Source: an uncultured Solirubrobacteraceae bacterium
GTDB taxonomy: Bacteria; Actinomycetota; Thermoleophilia; Solirubrobacterales; Solirubrobacteraceae
Length of the DNA stretch: 6,038 nt
Direction: 5' to 3'
Assembly (NCBI GenBank): GCA_902806215.1
Contig: CADCVT010000030.1
Span: 1-6,038, forward strand
A program made the translations under genes and the position numbers. Under the pieces are notes generated by a model. The model ran no database searches, was not told the DNA's origin, and saw only the letters and a program-made list of their open reading frames with translations. Positions 5,965 through 6,038 of this stretch are shown piece after piece (within the stretch, counting starts at the first letter, position 1; every line of letters begins with the position of its first letter).

Positions 5965-6038
5965 TTACTCGTCGCGGTTGCGGCGCGGACGGCCCGAGCC
6001 GCGGCCGTTGCCGCCGCCGCCACCGTCACGCCGGGGCC
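5965..6038 (-). CDS. pnp: C-terminal tail of probable polynucleotide phosphorylase (partial)
   Basis: Only the last 23 codons and the TAA (5965-5967) are in the window. They encode a basic, Arg/Gly-rich tail ending with five consecutive Gly, then NGRGSGRPRRNRDE. Actinobacterial PNPases often end in such a basic, low-complexity extension after the S1 RNA-binding domain. The gene directly before the M16 peptidase in Streptomyces and relatives is pnp, a 3'-5' exoribonuclease and polyadenylating enzyme of mRNA decay. The tail alone cannot prove identity, since many RNA-binding proteins end this way. The assignment therefore leans on gene order. Five bases separate the stop from the peptidase ATG, consistent with one transcript. 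Confidence 0.65.
   Translation of the reverse strand, partial: PRRDGGGGGNGRGSGRPRRNRDE

Overview
This is a high-GC (visibly about 70% G+C) actinobacterial chromosome segment. All ten recognisable genes lie on the minus strand, so they are transcribed from the right edge to the left. The codon usage, the 'YxxxAxxIC...C' style lipoprotein and the general protein flavour suggest a deep-branching actinobacterium such as Thermoleophilia/Solirubrobacterales. That placement is inference, not proof.

In transcription order: the last codons of a gene with an Arg/Gly-rich C-terminal tail, probably polynucleotide phosphorylase (pnp); an M16-family zinc peptidase; a dimethylarginine dimethylaminohydrolase-family enzyme (DDAH); dapB (4-hydroxy-tetrahydrodipicolinate reductase), which looks unusually short; a small uncharacterised protein resembling the DUF4258 type; a GH24 phage-type lysozyme without a signal peptide; a small predicted lipoprotein; a small disordered protein with repeated T-x-x-GDP motifs; dapA (4-hydroxy-tetrahydrodipicolinate synthase); and the N-terminal 248 residues of ribonuclease J (rnj), cut by the left window edge.

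The junctions are extremely tight. There are three 4-base start/stop overlaps, one 13-base overlap, one junction with zero spacing and gaps of at most about 33 bases. A single long operon with translational coupling is therefore likely. No promoter, strong terminator, RNA gene, mobile element or CRISPR array is visible, and no stretch over 300 bases lacks a gene.

The frame pnp - M16 peptidase - dapB - (cargo) - dapA - rnj is the order known in Streptomyces and related Actinobacteria. There thyX commonly lies between dapB and dapA. Here thyX is absent from the interval and four small genes fill it, while a DDAH gene sits between the peptidase and dapB. The functional themes are RNA processing and decay (PNPase, RNase J) and diaminopimelate/lysine synthesis for the cell wall (DapA, DapB), joined by a peptidoglycan-cleaving lysozyme. 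I see no sign of a radically new system. The interesting parts are the cargo genes and the compact DapB.
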